Origin: Streptomyces asiaticus
GTDB lineage: Bacteria; Actinomycetota; Actinomycetes; Streptomycetales; Streptomycetaceae
Reading direction: 5' to 3'
DNA length: 64,000 bases
Assembly: GCF_018138715.1 (NCBI RefSeq)
Contig: NZ_JAGSHX010000006.1
Coordinates: forward strand, 1,922,001 to 1,986,000
The notes under the pieces are model-generated. The model had not been told where the DNA came from. It worked only from the letters and a program-made list of their open reading frames with translations, and did no database searches. Position 1 is the first letter of the stretch; every line of letters begins with the position of its first letter. Shown piece by piece: positions 36,923 to 44,508 of this stretch. The translations under genes and the position numbers were made by a program.

Positions 36923-37675
36923 ATGTCTGCCCCGACCCTGCTGATCATCGCCCACGGCAGCCGCGACCCCCGCCATGCGGCGACCGTCGACGCGCTGCGC
37001 GCGCGGGTGCGGTCGCTGCGGCCGGGGCTGCGGGTGGAGGCGGCGTTCCTGGAGTTCAACGCGCCGCGCGTACCGCAGGTGCTGGCCCGGCTCGCCGCGG
37101 CGGACGCCACCGAGGTGATCGCCCTCCCGCTGCTGCTGACCCGCGCCTTCCACGCGAAGACCGACATCCCGGCGGTGCTGCGCGAGGCCACGGCCCGCCA
37201 CCCCCGCCTCTCCGTCCGCCAGGCCGAGGTCCTGGGCCCGTCCCCGCTGCTGGTGGACGCCCTGGAACGCCGCCTGTACGAGGCGGGGCTGCGCCCCGCC
37301 GACCGCTCCTCGACCGGGGTCGTCCTGGCCTCGGCGGGGTCCACCGACCCGGAGGCGATCGCGGTGATCGCTGAAATCGCGCGGGAGTGGCGGCACACCG
37401 GATGGTGCGCCGTGCGACCCGCGTTCGCCTCCGCCTCTCTTCCCCGCACCGAGGACGCCGTCCGCGCGCTGCGCGCGGAGGGCGTCCCCCGGGTGGCCGT
37501 GGCCCCCTACGTCATCGCCCCCGGCCGCCTCCCCGACCGCATCGCGAGCGGCGCCGAAGCCGCGGGCGCCGACCTCCTGGCCCCCGTCCTGGGCCCCGCC
37601 CCGGAACTGGCCCGCCTCCTGCTGACCCGCTACGACGAGGCCCGCACGGCGTCCCCGGCCCTGCTCACGGCCTGA
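36923..37675 (+). CDS. Sirohydrochlorin chelatase (CbiX/SirB-like)
   Basis: The 250-residue class II chelatase begins PTLLIIAHGSRDPRH, the metal-binding His of the family, with a second His in LLLTRAFHAKTDIP. A second weaker chelatase repeat (GVVLASAGSTDPE to VAPYVIAPGRLPDRI) gives the usual length. It inserts Fe2+ (or Co2+) into sirohydrochlorin. Sulfite reductase at the head of this cluster requires siroheme, so ferrochelatase activity is the likely role. It lies 43 bp after the permease gene in the same direction. Confidence 0.92.
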   Translation: MSAPTLLIIAHGSRDPRHAATVDALRARVRSLRPGLRVEAAFLEFNAPRVPQVLARLAAADATEVIALPLLLTRAFHAKTDIPAVLREATARHPRLSVRQAEVLGPSPLLVDALERRLYEAGLRPADRSSTGVVLASAGSTDPEAIAVIAEIAREWRHTGWCAVRPAFASASLPRTEDAVRALRAEGVPRVAVAPYVIAPGRLPDRIASGAEAAGADLLAPVLGPAPELARLLLTRYDEARTASPALLTA

Positions 37676-37709
37676 GAGGCCGTGCGGGGCAGCCGCGAGC
37701 CCAGACGGC

Positions 37710-38396
37710 CTACCAGGGCACTTCTCCGTTTTCATCCTGGAAGGTTCCGGTCGGGCCGTCCGCGTCGAGAGTCGCCAACCGCACGACGACCCTGGCACTC
37801 TCCTCCGGCGCCCTTCCGATTCCGAATGCCGCGGTCAGGTCGGTCGCGGTGGTGCCGGGCTCAACCGCGTTGAACTTGATGCCCGGCTGGGACTTGGCGT
37901 ACTGAACCGTAAGCATCGTGGCCGCGGACTTGGAGGCGGAGTAGAGCGCCAACGGCAAGGTGAACTCCGGCCGGTCCGGATTGGTCACCGCCCAGAACGA
38001 CCCGGCGCTGCTCGAGACGGTGACCACGGTCGGGTTCGAGGATGTGCGCAGCAGCGGAAGCGCCGCCTCCGTGACGCGCACGATGCCCACCGCGTTGGTG
38101 TCGAACGCCCGGAGAGCCGTGGGACCGTCGATGACGCCGTCCCCCAGGATGCCCGCGTTGTTCACCAGGACGTCGAGTCGGCCCTCGGCCGAGTCGATCG
38201 TCGCCAGTGCCTTGCTCACCGACGCGTCGTCGGTCACGTCGAGCCGCACGAATCGTGCGCCAAGCGCCGCCGCCGCCTTCTCGCCACGCTCGACATCACG
38301 CGCGCCGATGTAGACAACGTGGCCCAGCGCCAGAAGCTGTTTGGCCGTCTCGAAGCCGATGCCCTTGTTGGCCCCGGTGATCAGCGTAATGGTCAT
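37710..38396 (-). CDS. Short-chain dehydrogenase/reductase
   Basis: The 228-residue classical SDR has the cofactor motif TGANKGIGFETA, NNAG (LVNNAGILG), catalytic Ser in VTVSSSAGSFW and YSASK with the catalytic Tyr and Lys. The basic residue after the second strand (GARDVERG) suggests NADPH. It lies downstream of, and in the same direction as, the quinone oxidoreductase gene. Both face away from the TetR gene, so all three probably form one locally regulated unit. The substrate is unknown. Confidence 0.92.
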   Translation of the reverse strand: MTITLITGANKGIGFETAKQLLALGHVVYIGARDVERGEKAAAALGARFVRLDVTDDASVSKALATIDSAEGRLDVLVNNAGILGDGVIDGPTALRAFDTNAVGIVRVTEAALPLLRTSSNPTVVTVSSSAGSFWAVTNPDRPEFTLPLALYSASKSAATMLTVQYAKSQPGIKFNAVEPGTTATDLTAAFGIGRAPEESARVVVRLATLDADGPTGTFQDENGEVPW

Positions 38397-38461
38397 GCGT
38401 ATCCTCTCGAATGTGGCCCGAGTGGGCCGTTAGCGGTGTTCGGACACCACGCGGCCACCGG

Positions 38462-39418
38462 TCACGGGAGCAGCAGCAGTTTCCCGGTGGTCGTACGCGA
38501 CTCGATGTCCGCGTGGGCCCGTGCCGCCTCCGCCAGCGGGTACCGACCACCGATCCGGACGACCAGCTCGCCACTCTTGACGAGCTCGAACAACTCGGCC
38601 GCGCGCGCCGCGAGTTCCTCGGGGGTGCGGACATGGTCCTCGGTCACGGCGTAGGTGAGGCGGGTGCTGCGGGGGATGTCGTTCATCGCGATGGTCGGCA
38701 CGTCCCCGATCAGCGGCCCGTAGAACACCAGCGTGCCGTGCGTGCGCAGTACCTGTAGCGATGCGGCGAACGTGGTCGCGCCCGCACCGTCGAAGACCAC
38801 ATGCACACCCTCGCCGCCGGTCAGCTCGCGCACCGGCTCGACGAACGCGTCACCGGAGGAGACCAGGACGTGGTCGGCGCCCGCGTCGGCGGCGAACTTG
38901 ACCTTCTCCGGTCGCGACACCAGGCCGATCACGGTGCCGCCACGGGCCTTGATGATCTGGGTGAGCATCATCCCGACCCCGCCGGCGGCCGCGTGCACGA
39001 GCGCGACGTCCCCCGGTCGCACCGGGTGGGACACGGTGGCGAAGTGGTGCGCGGACAGGCCCTGCACGAGCAAGGCCGCGGCCGTCTCGTCGTCGACGGC
39101 GTCGGGCACCGGGACGACACCGCTCGCCGGGAGCACGATCTGCTCGGCGTAGCTGCCGAGGTTGTCGACCGTCAACCACGCGACACGGTCACCCGGGGCG
39201 AACCCGTGCACACCCTCGCCCGTCTCCGCCACCACGCCTGCGCCCTCCGCGCCCGGCACCTCGGCCATGGCCTGCCTGCGGATGGCGGTGTCGAAGAAGT
39301 TCACACCCGCCACGCGGACGTCCACCAGGACTTCTCCCGGCCCCGGGCGGGGTGCCGGCCGCTCCCGCAGCCGCAGCACCTCCGGTCCCCCTGCTTCGTT
39401 GATGACTATCGCTCTCAT
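38462..39418 (-). CDS. Zinc-independent quinone oxidoreductase (MDR superfamily)
   Basis: The 318-residue protein starts MRAIVINEAGGPEVLRL and has VDVRVAGVNFFDTAIRRQ, GAEGAGVVAETGEGVHGFAPGDRVAW and the NADPH motif [15 protein letters not shown], all typical of quinone oxidoreductase (Qor/CrtA-like) enzymes. The structural-zinc cysteines of alcohol dehydrogenases are absent. There is no Shine-Dalgarno before ATG 39418, so translation may start from a very short leader. A palindromic site lies 26-41 bp upstream, between it and the divergent TetR gene. Confidence 0.92.
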   Translation of the reverse strand: MRAIVINEAGGPEVLRLRERPAPRPGPGEVLVDVRVAGVNFFDTAIRRQAMAEVPGAEGAGVVAETGEGVHGFAPGDRVAWLTVDNLGSYAEQIVLPASGVVPVPDAVDDETAAALLVQGLSAHHFATVSHPVRPGDVALVHAAAGGVGMMLTQIIKARGGTVIGLVSRPEKVKFAADAGADHVLVSSGDAFVEPVRELTGGEGVHVVFDGAGATTFAASLQVLRTHGTLVFYGPLIGDVPTIAMNDIPRSTRLTYAVTEDHVRTPEELAARAAELFELVKSGELVVRIGGRYPLAEAARAHADIESRTTTGKLLLLP

Positions 39419-39443
39419 GCGGCCGAAGGTAGGTTCCAAAAAA

Positions 39444-39459
39444 TGTACCCACAAGTACA
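39444..39459. promoter_or_regulatory. Palindromic operator between the TetR gene and the oxidoreductase operon
   Basis: TGTAC-CCACAA-GTACA is a 5-bp-arm inverted repeat in the 59-bp gap between the divergent starts. Weaker outer arms GGCCGAA (39421) and TTTGGCC (39461) flank it symmetrically. One dimer here could control both directions. This is the arrangement expected for an autoregulated TetR repressor. Confidence 0.65.
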
Positions 39460-39477
39460 CTTTGGCCGGTGACGACC

Positions 39478-40053
39478 ATGAGGAAAGGCGCCGCGACCCG
39501 CCTGCGCATCGTCGAAGCCGCCGCGGCCGAGATCCGGGAACGCGGCACGAACGCCACCACGCTCGACGACGTGGGCCGACGCAGCGGCACCGGCAAGGGG
39601 CAGATGTTCTATTACTTCCCGGGAGGCCGGGAAGAGCTTCTTCTCGCGGTCGCCGAACTCGAAGCCGAGCGAGTCTTCGAGGACCAGCAGCCGTACCTGA
39701 ACGAACTCACCTCGCGCGCGGCCTGGGAGGCGTGGCGCGACCTCATCGTCGAGCGCTACCGCGACCAGGGGCTGTACTGCCCGCTCGGGGTGCTGATCGC
39801 CGACGTGGGCCGGTACAGCCCGGCCGCGCAGGCCGTGTCGGCACAACTGGTGCGGCGGTGGCAGGAGTGCGTCCGAGCGGGCATCGAGGCCACCCAAGCG
39901 GCCGGTGAGGCCAACGCGGCACTCGACGCCGATCGCACGGCCGCGGCGGTGATCGCCACCATCCAGGGCGGCGTCACCGTCCTGCTCTCCACCGGCTCCG
40001 CGGAACATCTGGAGGCCGGGCTGAACCTCTGCCTCGACCACCTGCTGTCGTAG
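39478..40053 (+). CDS. TetR/AcrR family transcriptional regulator
   Basis: The 191-residue protein has an N-terminal TetR HTH (RLRIVEAAAAEIRERGTNATTLDDVGRRSGTGKGQMFYYFPGG) and an all-helical ligand domain with QGLYCPLGVLIADVG, seen in LmrA/YxaF-like members. ATG 39478 is preceded by GGTGA; a GTG at 39469 would add three residues. It is divergent from the oxidoreductase/SDR pair and probably represses it. The inducer is likely a quinone, aldehyde or other electrophile, an inference from the target enzymes. Confidence 0.9.
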   Translation: MRKGAATRLRIVEAAAAEIRERGTNATTLDDVGRRSGTGKGQMFYYFPGGREELLLAVAELEAERVFEDQQPYLNELTSRAAWEAWRDLIVERYRDQGLYCPLGVLIADVGRYSPAAQAVSAQLVRRWQECVRAGIEATQAAGEANAALDADRTAAAVIATIQGGVTVLLSTGSAEHLEAGLNLCLDHLLS

Positions 40054-40063
40054 CCCAGGGCGC

Positions 40064-40390
40064 TCAAGCGGCCTCGGCGTGGTCGAAAGTGGCGCCGCCC
40101 GAGCGGCTGAGCCACACCAGCCTTGCCGTCACGCCGTCCTCGCCACCGCCGCGCGTGAACCATCGAAGCGCCCGTTCCGGCGAGTTGAGGACCATCTGGC
40201 CGGTTCCGTCGGCCGTGATCACGTGGACGGGACCCTCAGGGAAGGCCACTCCCCACGCCGCGACACACCCGTCTTTCAGCCCGGGCCGCACCTCGCACTC
40301 CTCGACGACGGCGAAGATTCTGGGCGCGACGGCGAGGACGAGGTCGCAGAGTTCCTTGTCGAAGTGTTCTGGGGAGTCCGGTGTCTGCAT
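40064..40390 (-). CDS. Hypothetical protein
   Basis: The 108-residue acidic protein (MQTPDSPEHFDKELCDLVLAVAP start) has no motif I recognise. It contains VVEECEVRPGLKDGCVAAWGVAF, HVITADGTGQMVLNSPERALRWF and ends SGGATFDHAEAA. The pattern resembles a small single-domain cytoplasmic protein. ATG 40390 is preferred over an earlier in-frame start because CGGAGG is five bases upstream. It is convergent with the TetR gene and divergent from the Scr1-type regulator. Confidence 0.65.
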   Translation of the reverse strand: MQTPDSPEHFDKELCDLVLAVAPRIFAVVEECEVRPGLKDGCVAAWGVAFPEGPVHVITADGTGQMVLNSPERALRWFTRGGGEDGVTARLVWLSRSGGATFDHAEAA

Positions 40391-40478
40391 GTGGGCCTCC
40401 GAGGGAGCAGGCATGAAAGGGCAGATACGCTTCCGGCCGACCGGCCACCACTACGTGATGGGCGCGTCACTCACGGTA

Positions 40479-40512
40479 GAGCATAAGGTTATGCTGACAC
40501 AACCTTATGCTC
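40479..40512. promoter_or_regulatory. Perfect 12-bp-arm inverted repeat upstream of the Scr1-type regulator
   Basis: GAGCATAAGGTT, a 10-base spacer, then AACCTTATGCTC. The arms are exact reverse complements over 12 bp. The element is AT-richer than its surroundings and lies 70 bp upstream of the regulator ATG, between divergent genes, so it reads as an operator/promoter element rather than a terminator. ATGCT also recurs as a direct repeat within it. Autoregulation by the downstream HTH protein is the simplest hypothesis. Confidence 0.75.
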
Positions 40513-40582
40513 GCAGCTACGAGGCGTTGGACCTGCGTCGTCGCGCACGGCAGACTGCCGAACAGCCTGAGGAGAAGAGAGC

Positions 40583-41431
40583 ATGCCGAGGAGTCAGCCC
40601 ACAGCACGACAGCGCCGACTGGGTACTGAGCTGCGCAAGATGCGCGATGCGGCCGGTGTGACCGCCCGCCGGGCGGCCGAGCTGATCGGTACGAACCCCA
40701 TCCAGATGAGTCAGGTCGAAGCGGGCAAGGCCGGTATCAGCGAGGCGCGACTGCGCTATATGGCCTCTCAGTACGCGTGCTTCGACACCGCGCTGATCGA
40801 CGCACTGGTTGCCATGGCCGGTGAGCGCGGCAGGGGGTGGTGGGAGGAGTACCGGGGCCTCCTCGCGCATGGCGCATTGGACCTTGCCGAGTTGGAACAC
40901 CACGCAACCCACATGCGCATGCTTCAAGCCTCCTACGTTCCGGGACTCCTACAGACCGAGGCGTACATCCGGGCGCTCATGGCCTACGCCGTTCCTCCGC
41001 TGCCGCCACAGCATCTCGACACGCTGGTCTCCTTCCGCGTACGGCGGCGGGAGGTGTTGTCCCAGGACCCGGCGATCGCGTTCTCGGCGTTGATTCACGA
41101 AAGCGTCCTGCGCACACGCGTAGCCGACCGGAAGGTCGCACGCGAGCAGCTCGCCTTCGTCCTGGAACAGTCGGAGCGCCCGAACGTCACCGTCAGGGTG
41201 ATCCCTTTTGATGTGGACGGCTTCGGCGGAGCCGGAAACTCCATGCTCTACGTCGGCGGGCCCGTTCCCAAGCTCGATACCGCGCAGATCGATGCCATGC
41301 ACGGCTCGTTCTGGATGGACGCGGAGTCAGAGCTCACGAGATACCGCGCGCTACTGGACAAGGCCGAGGCTTCTTCCCTCGCGGTAGGGGCGTCTCGGGA
41401 TTTCATCCACCGCATCGCGCAAGAAATATGA
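40583..41431 (+). CDS. HTH regulator with DUF5753 (Scr1 family)
   Basis: The 282-residue protein has an XRE HTH at the N-terminus (LRKMRDAAGVTARRAAELIGTNPIQMSQVEAGKAG) and a C-terminal DUF5753 ligand-like domain (ASYVPGLLQTEAYIRALM, RVRRREVLSQDPA, NVTVRVIPFDVDGF). These proteins are abundant in Streptomyces and nearly always precede a DUF397 gene. NCBI names them Scr1 family TA-like regulators, although toxin-antitoxin activity is not generally shown. The stop overlaps the beginning of the DUF397 reading frame. Confidence 0.93.
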   Translation: MPRSQPTARQRRLGTELRKMRDAAGVTARRAAELIGTNPIQMSQVEAGKAGISEARLRYMASQYACFDTALIDALVAMAGERGRGWWEEYRGLLAHGALDLAELEHHATHMRMLQASYVPGLLQTEAYIRALMAYAVPPLPPQHLDTLVSFRVRRREVLSQDPAIAFSALIHESVLRTRVADRKVAREQLAFVLEQSERPNVTVRVIPFDVDGFGGAGNSMLYVGGPVPKLDTAQIDAMHGSFWMDAESELTRYRALLDKAEASSLAVGASRDFIHRIAQEI

Positions 41432-41442
41432 GAGAGGCAACC

Positions 41443-41646
41443 ATGTCGAGCCCGGCCAAGTGGCGCAAGTCTTCGTTCTCCGGAAACGGGGAGGACAACC
41501 ATTGCGTCGAACTCCTCCCCGTCGACGGCGGGATACGGATTCGGGAAAGCGACATCCCCGCCGACATCCTCACCACCACCCCGGGCCGACTCAGAACCTT
41601 CATACGCGCCGTCAAGGCGGGGGCGCTGGACCACCTCGGGCGGTAG
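41443..41646 (+). CDS. DUF397 domain protein
   Basis: The 67-residue protein begins MSSPAKWRKSSFSGNGEDNHCVEL, the diagnostic WRKSSFSG...CVEV/L motif of DUF397, and ends in a short FIRAVKAG segment. ATG 41443 is preferred because GAGG is five bases upstream; an in-frame ATG at 41428, overlapping the regulator stop, is the alternative. It forms the usual two-gene unit with the DUF5753 regulator. Its biochemical function is unknown. Confidence 0.93.
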   Translation: MSSPAKWRKSSFSGNGEDNHCVELLPVDGGIRIRESDIPADILTTTPGRLRTFIRAVKAGALDHLGR

Positions 41647-41744
41647 CCACGAAGGGCGCCTTCCCCCGGCCGTTCACCGTACGTTCCGCGGACCGCCCTC
41701 CCTGTGTGTCGGCCCGGCCCCCGGCCGGCGCTGGACTGCCGGTC

Positions 41745-43298
41745 ATGCGCAACGAAGAGAGCACCGTCCGTCGGAACCTGGGCACCCGGATGGGGGCCGC
41801 GCTGGGGGCCGCCGTCGTCTTGGCGGCCATCCAGCCCCCGGCACAGGCGGCGCCGGATCCCGGGTCCTGGACGACGCGGACGGTGGCCCCGGGGGTGCGG
41901 GTGCGGGCCGGGGTCCTTCGGGACGCGGACGCCGAGCCGAGCTGGACGGTCACCGTGCAGGGGCCCGGCTCCGCGCCGCTGGGCGACCGGTCCTGGGCGG
42001 ACGCCACGGCGGGGCGGCTGCGCGACGCGGGGTTCGAGCCCCGGGTCGAGCGGGTGGCGTGGCCCGCCTACGCGGACACCCCGCGCGGCACCATGGGGTG
42101 GCGGGTGCGGGTGGGCTCGTACGGCACCTCCGGTGAGGCGCAGGACGCACGCGAGAAGGTCACCGCGGCCGGGTTCACGGCGGTGGCGGAGTGGACCGGC
42201 TACGACGGGCAGCGGCCCGCCGACCGGGAGAGCGCGCATGTGGCGGTGATCGACCCGGCCCGGTTCACCGGCACCGTGACGGCCACGCACGACCTCAGCG
42301 TGGCGGATCGCGAGACGACCTCTGCGGTCGCCGCGAAGCGCCACTCCCTGGTCGCCGTCAACGGTGGCTTCTTCGTCACCTCCGATGCCGACGGCGTCCA
42401 GGGCACGATGGCCGGAATCGCCGCGTACGACGGCGAGTTGGAGTCGATGGCCGCCGGTTCGCGGGCCGCGCTGATCCTCGCGGACGGCGGTCGGCACGCC
42501 CGGATCGCCGATCTGACCAGCACCGTCACGGCGCGGGCGGGATCGGCCACGTACGCGGTGCAGGGCATCAACCGGGTGCCCGGCAAGGTGCGCAACTGTG
42601 GCCGCCCCGGGGCCACTCCGACCGAACTGCCCCGGCAGGACCTGACCTGCTCCGAGCCCGACGACCTGGTGAAGTTCACCCCGAGGTTCCGCGCCGCGCT
42701 GCCCACCGGGCCCGGCACCCAGGTGGTGCTCGACGCCGACGGCCGGGTGGTCTCCACCGGCCCGCGCGGCGGCACGGTCCCGGCCGGGGGCTCCGTGCTC
42801 CAGGGCATCGGCGCCGCGTCCGGGTGGCTGACGGCCCACGCCCGGCAGGGCGAGCGGATCGCGCTGGAGGAGGTCGTCCGGGACACCGCCGGCCGCCGGG
42901 TCCGGCTCGACTCGGACGACAGCATCGTCAGCGCCGCCCCCACCCTGGTGAAGGACGGCCGCATCGCCATCGACGCCGCCACCGAGGGCACCCTCGACCC
43001 GAAGAACCTCTCCTTCGGCTACGCCTGGTCGAACGTCCGGCAGCCCCGCACGATGGCCGGGCTCGACGCGAAGGGACGGCTGATCCTGGCCACGGTGGAC
43101 GGTCGGCAGCCCGGCGTGAGCGAGGGCTTCACCCTGGAGGAGGGCGCCCGCTTCATGCACTCCCTGGGCGCCGTCCAGGCCCTCAACCTGGACGGCGGCG
43201 GCTCCACCGCCATGGCCGTGAACGGCAGGCTCGCCAACGTCACCTCCGACGCGACGGGCGAACGCGCGGTGGGCGACACGGTCCAGGTACTGCCGTAG
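41745..43298 (+). CDS. Secreted phosphodiester glycosidase family (NAGPA-like) protein
   Basis: The 517-residue exported protein starts MRNEESTVRRNLGTRMGAALGAAVVLAA and ends its signal near AQAAPDPG. An SPOR-like segment (WRVRVGSYGTSGEAQDAREKVTAAGF) precedes the NAGPA/DUF2233 domain, with AVNGGFFVTSDADGVQGT and LNLDGGGSTAMAVNG as the family's active-site regions. The mammalian homologue removes GlcNAc from mannose-6-phosphate diesters. Bacterial members are thought to act on wall or exopolysaccharide phosphodiesters; the substrate here is unknown. The start lacks a strong ribosome-binding site. Confidence 0.85.
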   Translation: MRNEESTVRRNLGTRMGAALGAAVVLAAIQPPAQAAPDPGSWTTRTVAPGVRVRAGVLRDADAEPSWTVTVQGPGSAPLGDRSWADATAGRLRDAGFEPRVERVAWPAYADTPRGTMGWRVRVGSYGTSGEAQDAREKVTAAGFTAVAEWTGYDGQRPADRESAHVAVIDPARFTGTVTATHDLSVADRETTSAVAAKRHSLVAVNGGFFVTSDADGVQGTMAGIAAYDGELESMAAGSRAALILADGGRHARIADLTSTVTARAGSATYAVQGINRVPGKVRNCGRPGATPTELPRQDLTCSEPDDLVKFTPRFRAALPTGPGTQVVLDADGRVVSTGPRGGTVPAGGSVLQGIGAASGWLTAHARQGERIALEEVVRDTAGRRVRLDSDDSIVSAAPTLVKDGRIAIDAATEGTLDPKNLSFGYAWSNVRQPRTMAGLDAKGRLILATVDGRQPGVSEGFTLEEGARFMHSLGAVQALNLDGGGSTAMAVNGRLANVTSDATGERAVGDTVQVLP

Positions 43299-43340
43299 CG
43301 GGACGCGCTCGTCATCGCTGAGTGTTCGCCTCACTCCTGT

Positions 43341-43355
43341 GGGTGATATTCACCC
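43341..43355. repeat. Small palindrome GGGTGA-TAT-TCACCC
   Basis: A 6-bp-arm inverted repeat with a 3-base centre lies 43 bp after the NAGPA stop and about 95 bp before the Uma2 start. It has no T-run, so an operator for the downstream gene is as likely as a weak terminator. Confidence 0.4.
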
Positions 43356-43450
43356 GTTCTGCCCGCCACCTCACGGCTCGGGCTGGAAGCGTCGGCAGTC
43401 GTCAGAGCTGCGTGCCATGCTGGAGCCAAGGAACACACAAGGAGGCGGTG

Positions 43451-44047
43451 GTGGCGATCATGAGCGTCGCTGAGACGCGAGTCGACGATCACGAAGGCCC
43501 CTGGACGGTCGAGGACGTCCTTGCACTCCCGGAGCATCCGGCACGCGCCCGCTTCGAACTCGTGGACGGTGTCCTCATGATGTCCCCTGCTCCCGACTGG
43601 GACCACCAGACCGTGTCTTCCGAATTGCACAGTCAGATCAAGGCCGCTCTGGCCCGGTCCGGCGCACGGTTCCGCTCCGGCGAGGCGGTCAACGTAACGG
43701 GAGAGTCCAGACTGTTCATCCCCGACATCGCCGTCGTCGACCGCGCCGCCGTTCCACGCGGCACACTGGCCGCGCCCCTCGACGCGGCCCTGCTTCTGGG
43801 TGAAATCGTGTCGCCGTTCAACCGAGCCGCCGGCCGCATCCTCAAGCCGGCGCTCTACGCTCAAGCGAAGGTGCCCGCCTATTGGCGGGTCGAGATGGAA
43901 CCAGATCTGTGCGTGGTGGTGCACGAGCTGGACGGAGGCACCTACCGCGAGGCTGCCACCATCACGGGCAAGGCATCCGTCGACGTCGCCGGAGAGTTCA
44001 CCGTTGACCTGGATCTCGACGTCGTGCGTCGCGAGCTGGAGGGCTGA
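43451..44047 (+). CDS. Uma2 family PD-(D/E)XK endonuclease-like protein
   Basis: The 198-residue protein has the Uma2/DUF820 fold: RFELVDGVLMMSPAPDWDHQ, RLFIPDIAVVDRAA, LLGEIVSPFNRAAGRILKPALYAQAKVPAYWRVE. The conserved D, E-x-x and K residues correspond to a restriction-endonuclease-like core. Uma2 proteins are common in actinobacteria and cyanobacteria and their role is unclear. A GTG at 43451 is chosen because AAGGAGG lies five bases upstream; ATG 43460 is the alternative. Confidence 0.85.
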   Translation: MAIMSVAETRVDDHEGPWTVEDVLALPEHPARARFELVDGVLMMSPAPDWDHQTVSSELHSQIKAALARSGARFRSGEAVNVTGESRLFIPDIAVVDRAAVPRGTLAAPLDAALLLGEIVSPFNRAAGRILKPALYAQAKVPAYWRVEMEPDLCVVVHELDGGTYREAATITGKASVDVAGEFTVDLDLDVVRRELEG

Positions 44048-44056
44048 CGCCCGGCC

Positions 44057-44380
44057 CTAGCCCTCCGGATAGAAGACGAAGAGGGTGCAGCCCGTGGTGG
44101 TCTGGGGGATGTGGGAGGAGCCTGCGGGGGCGTGGATGAAGGTGCCGGCGGGGTAGTCGTGGGCGCCGTCGTTGAAGGTGCCGGAGACCACGAAGGCCTC
44201 CTCGGGGCCCGGTTCATGGACGTCCAGGCCCTCCCATGAGGTGCCGGGGTCCATCTCCAGGACGTGCGCCTTCGCGCCGTTGTCACCGGTCCACAGGGGG
44301 CGCAGGCGGATGCCGGGGAAGAGCTCCTTCACCGGGGCGTTCTCGACCGCCGCGGCCACATATCCGTCCGTGAGGTTCAT
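44057..44380 (-). CDS. Cupin domain protein
   Basis: The 107-residue single-cupin protein begins MNLTDGYVAAAVENAPVKELFPGIRLRPLW. The two cupin motifs are DPGTSWEGLDVHEPGPEEAFVVSG and YPAGTFIHAPAGSSHIP, with the His and Glu residues that usually bind a metal. It resembles ChrR-like/anti-sigma cupins or small dioxygenase-type cupins; the reaction cannot be assigned. ATG 44380 is preferred over a TTG nine bases upstream. Confidence 0.85.
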   Translation of the reverse strand: MNLTDGYVAAAVENAPVKELFPGIRLRPLWTGDNGAKAHVLEMDPGTSWEGLDVHEPGPEEAFVVSGTFNDGAHDYPAGTFIHAPAGSSHIPQTTTGCTLFVFYPEG

Positions 44381-44469
44381 GCCGTCCAACGTGGCACGGG
44401 CGGGCGTGAGCGCCCAAGGGCGCGGCCGGTTGGTCTCGCCACCCGGCTGCGCCCCTGGGACCGATCACT

Positions 44470-44505
44470 TCGCCCGTCGAATCGCCCGTCGGATCGCCCG
44501 TTGGG
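44470..44505. repeat. 12-bp tandem repeat, three copies
   Basis: TCGCCCGTCGAA, TCGCCCGTCGGA and TCGCCCGTTGGG lie head to tail between the cupin start and the subtilase stop, ending three bases before the latter. No function is apparent. Confidence 0.7.
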
Positions 44506-44508
44506 GCC

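Noticed and set aside
40583..41646. Bona fide toxin-antitoxin module
   Set aside because: The Scr1/DUF397 annotation borrows TA language, but neither protein has a recognised toxin fold; described as a regulator/DUF397 pair instead.
42025..42050. tRNA-like GGTTCGAGCCCC stretch
   Set aside because: It lies inside the NAGPA-like coding sequence and lacks the flanking acceptor and anticodon stems.
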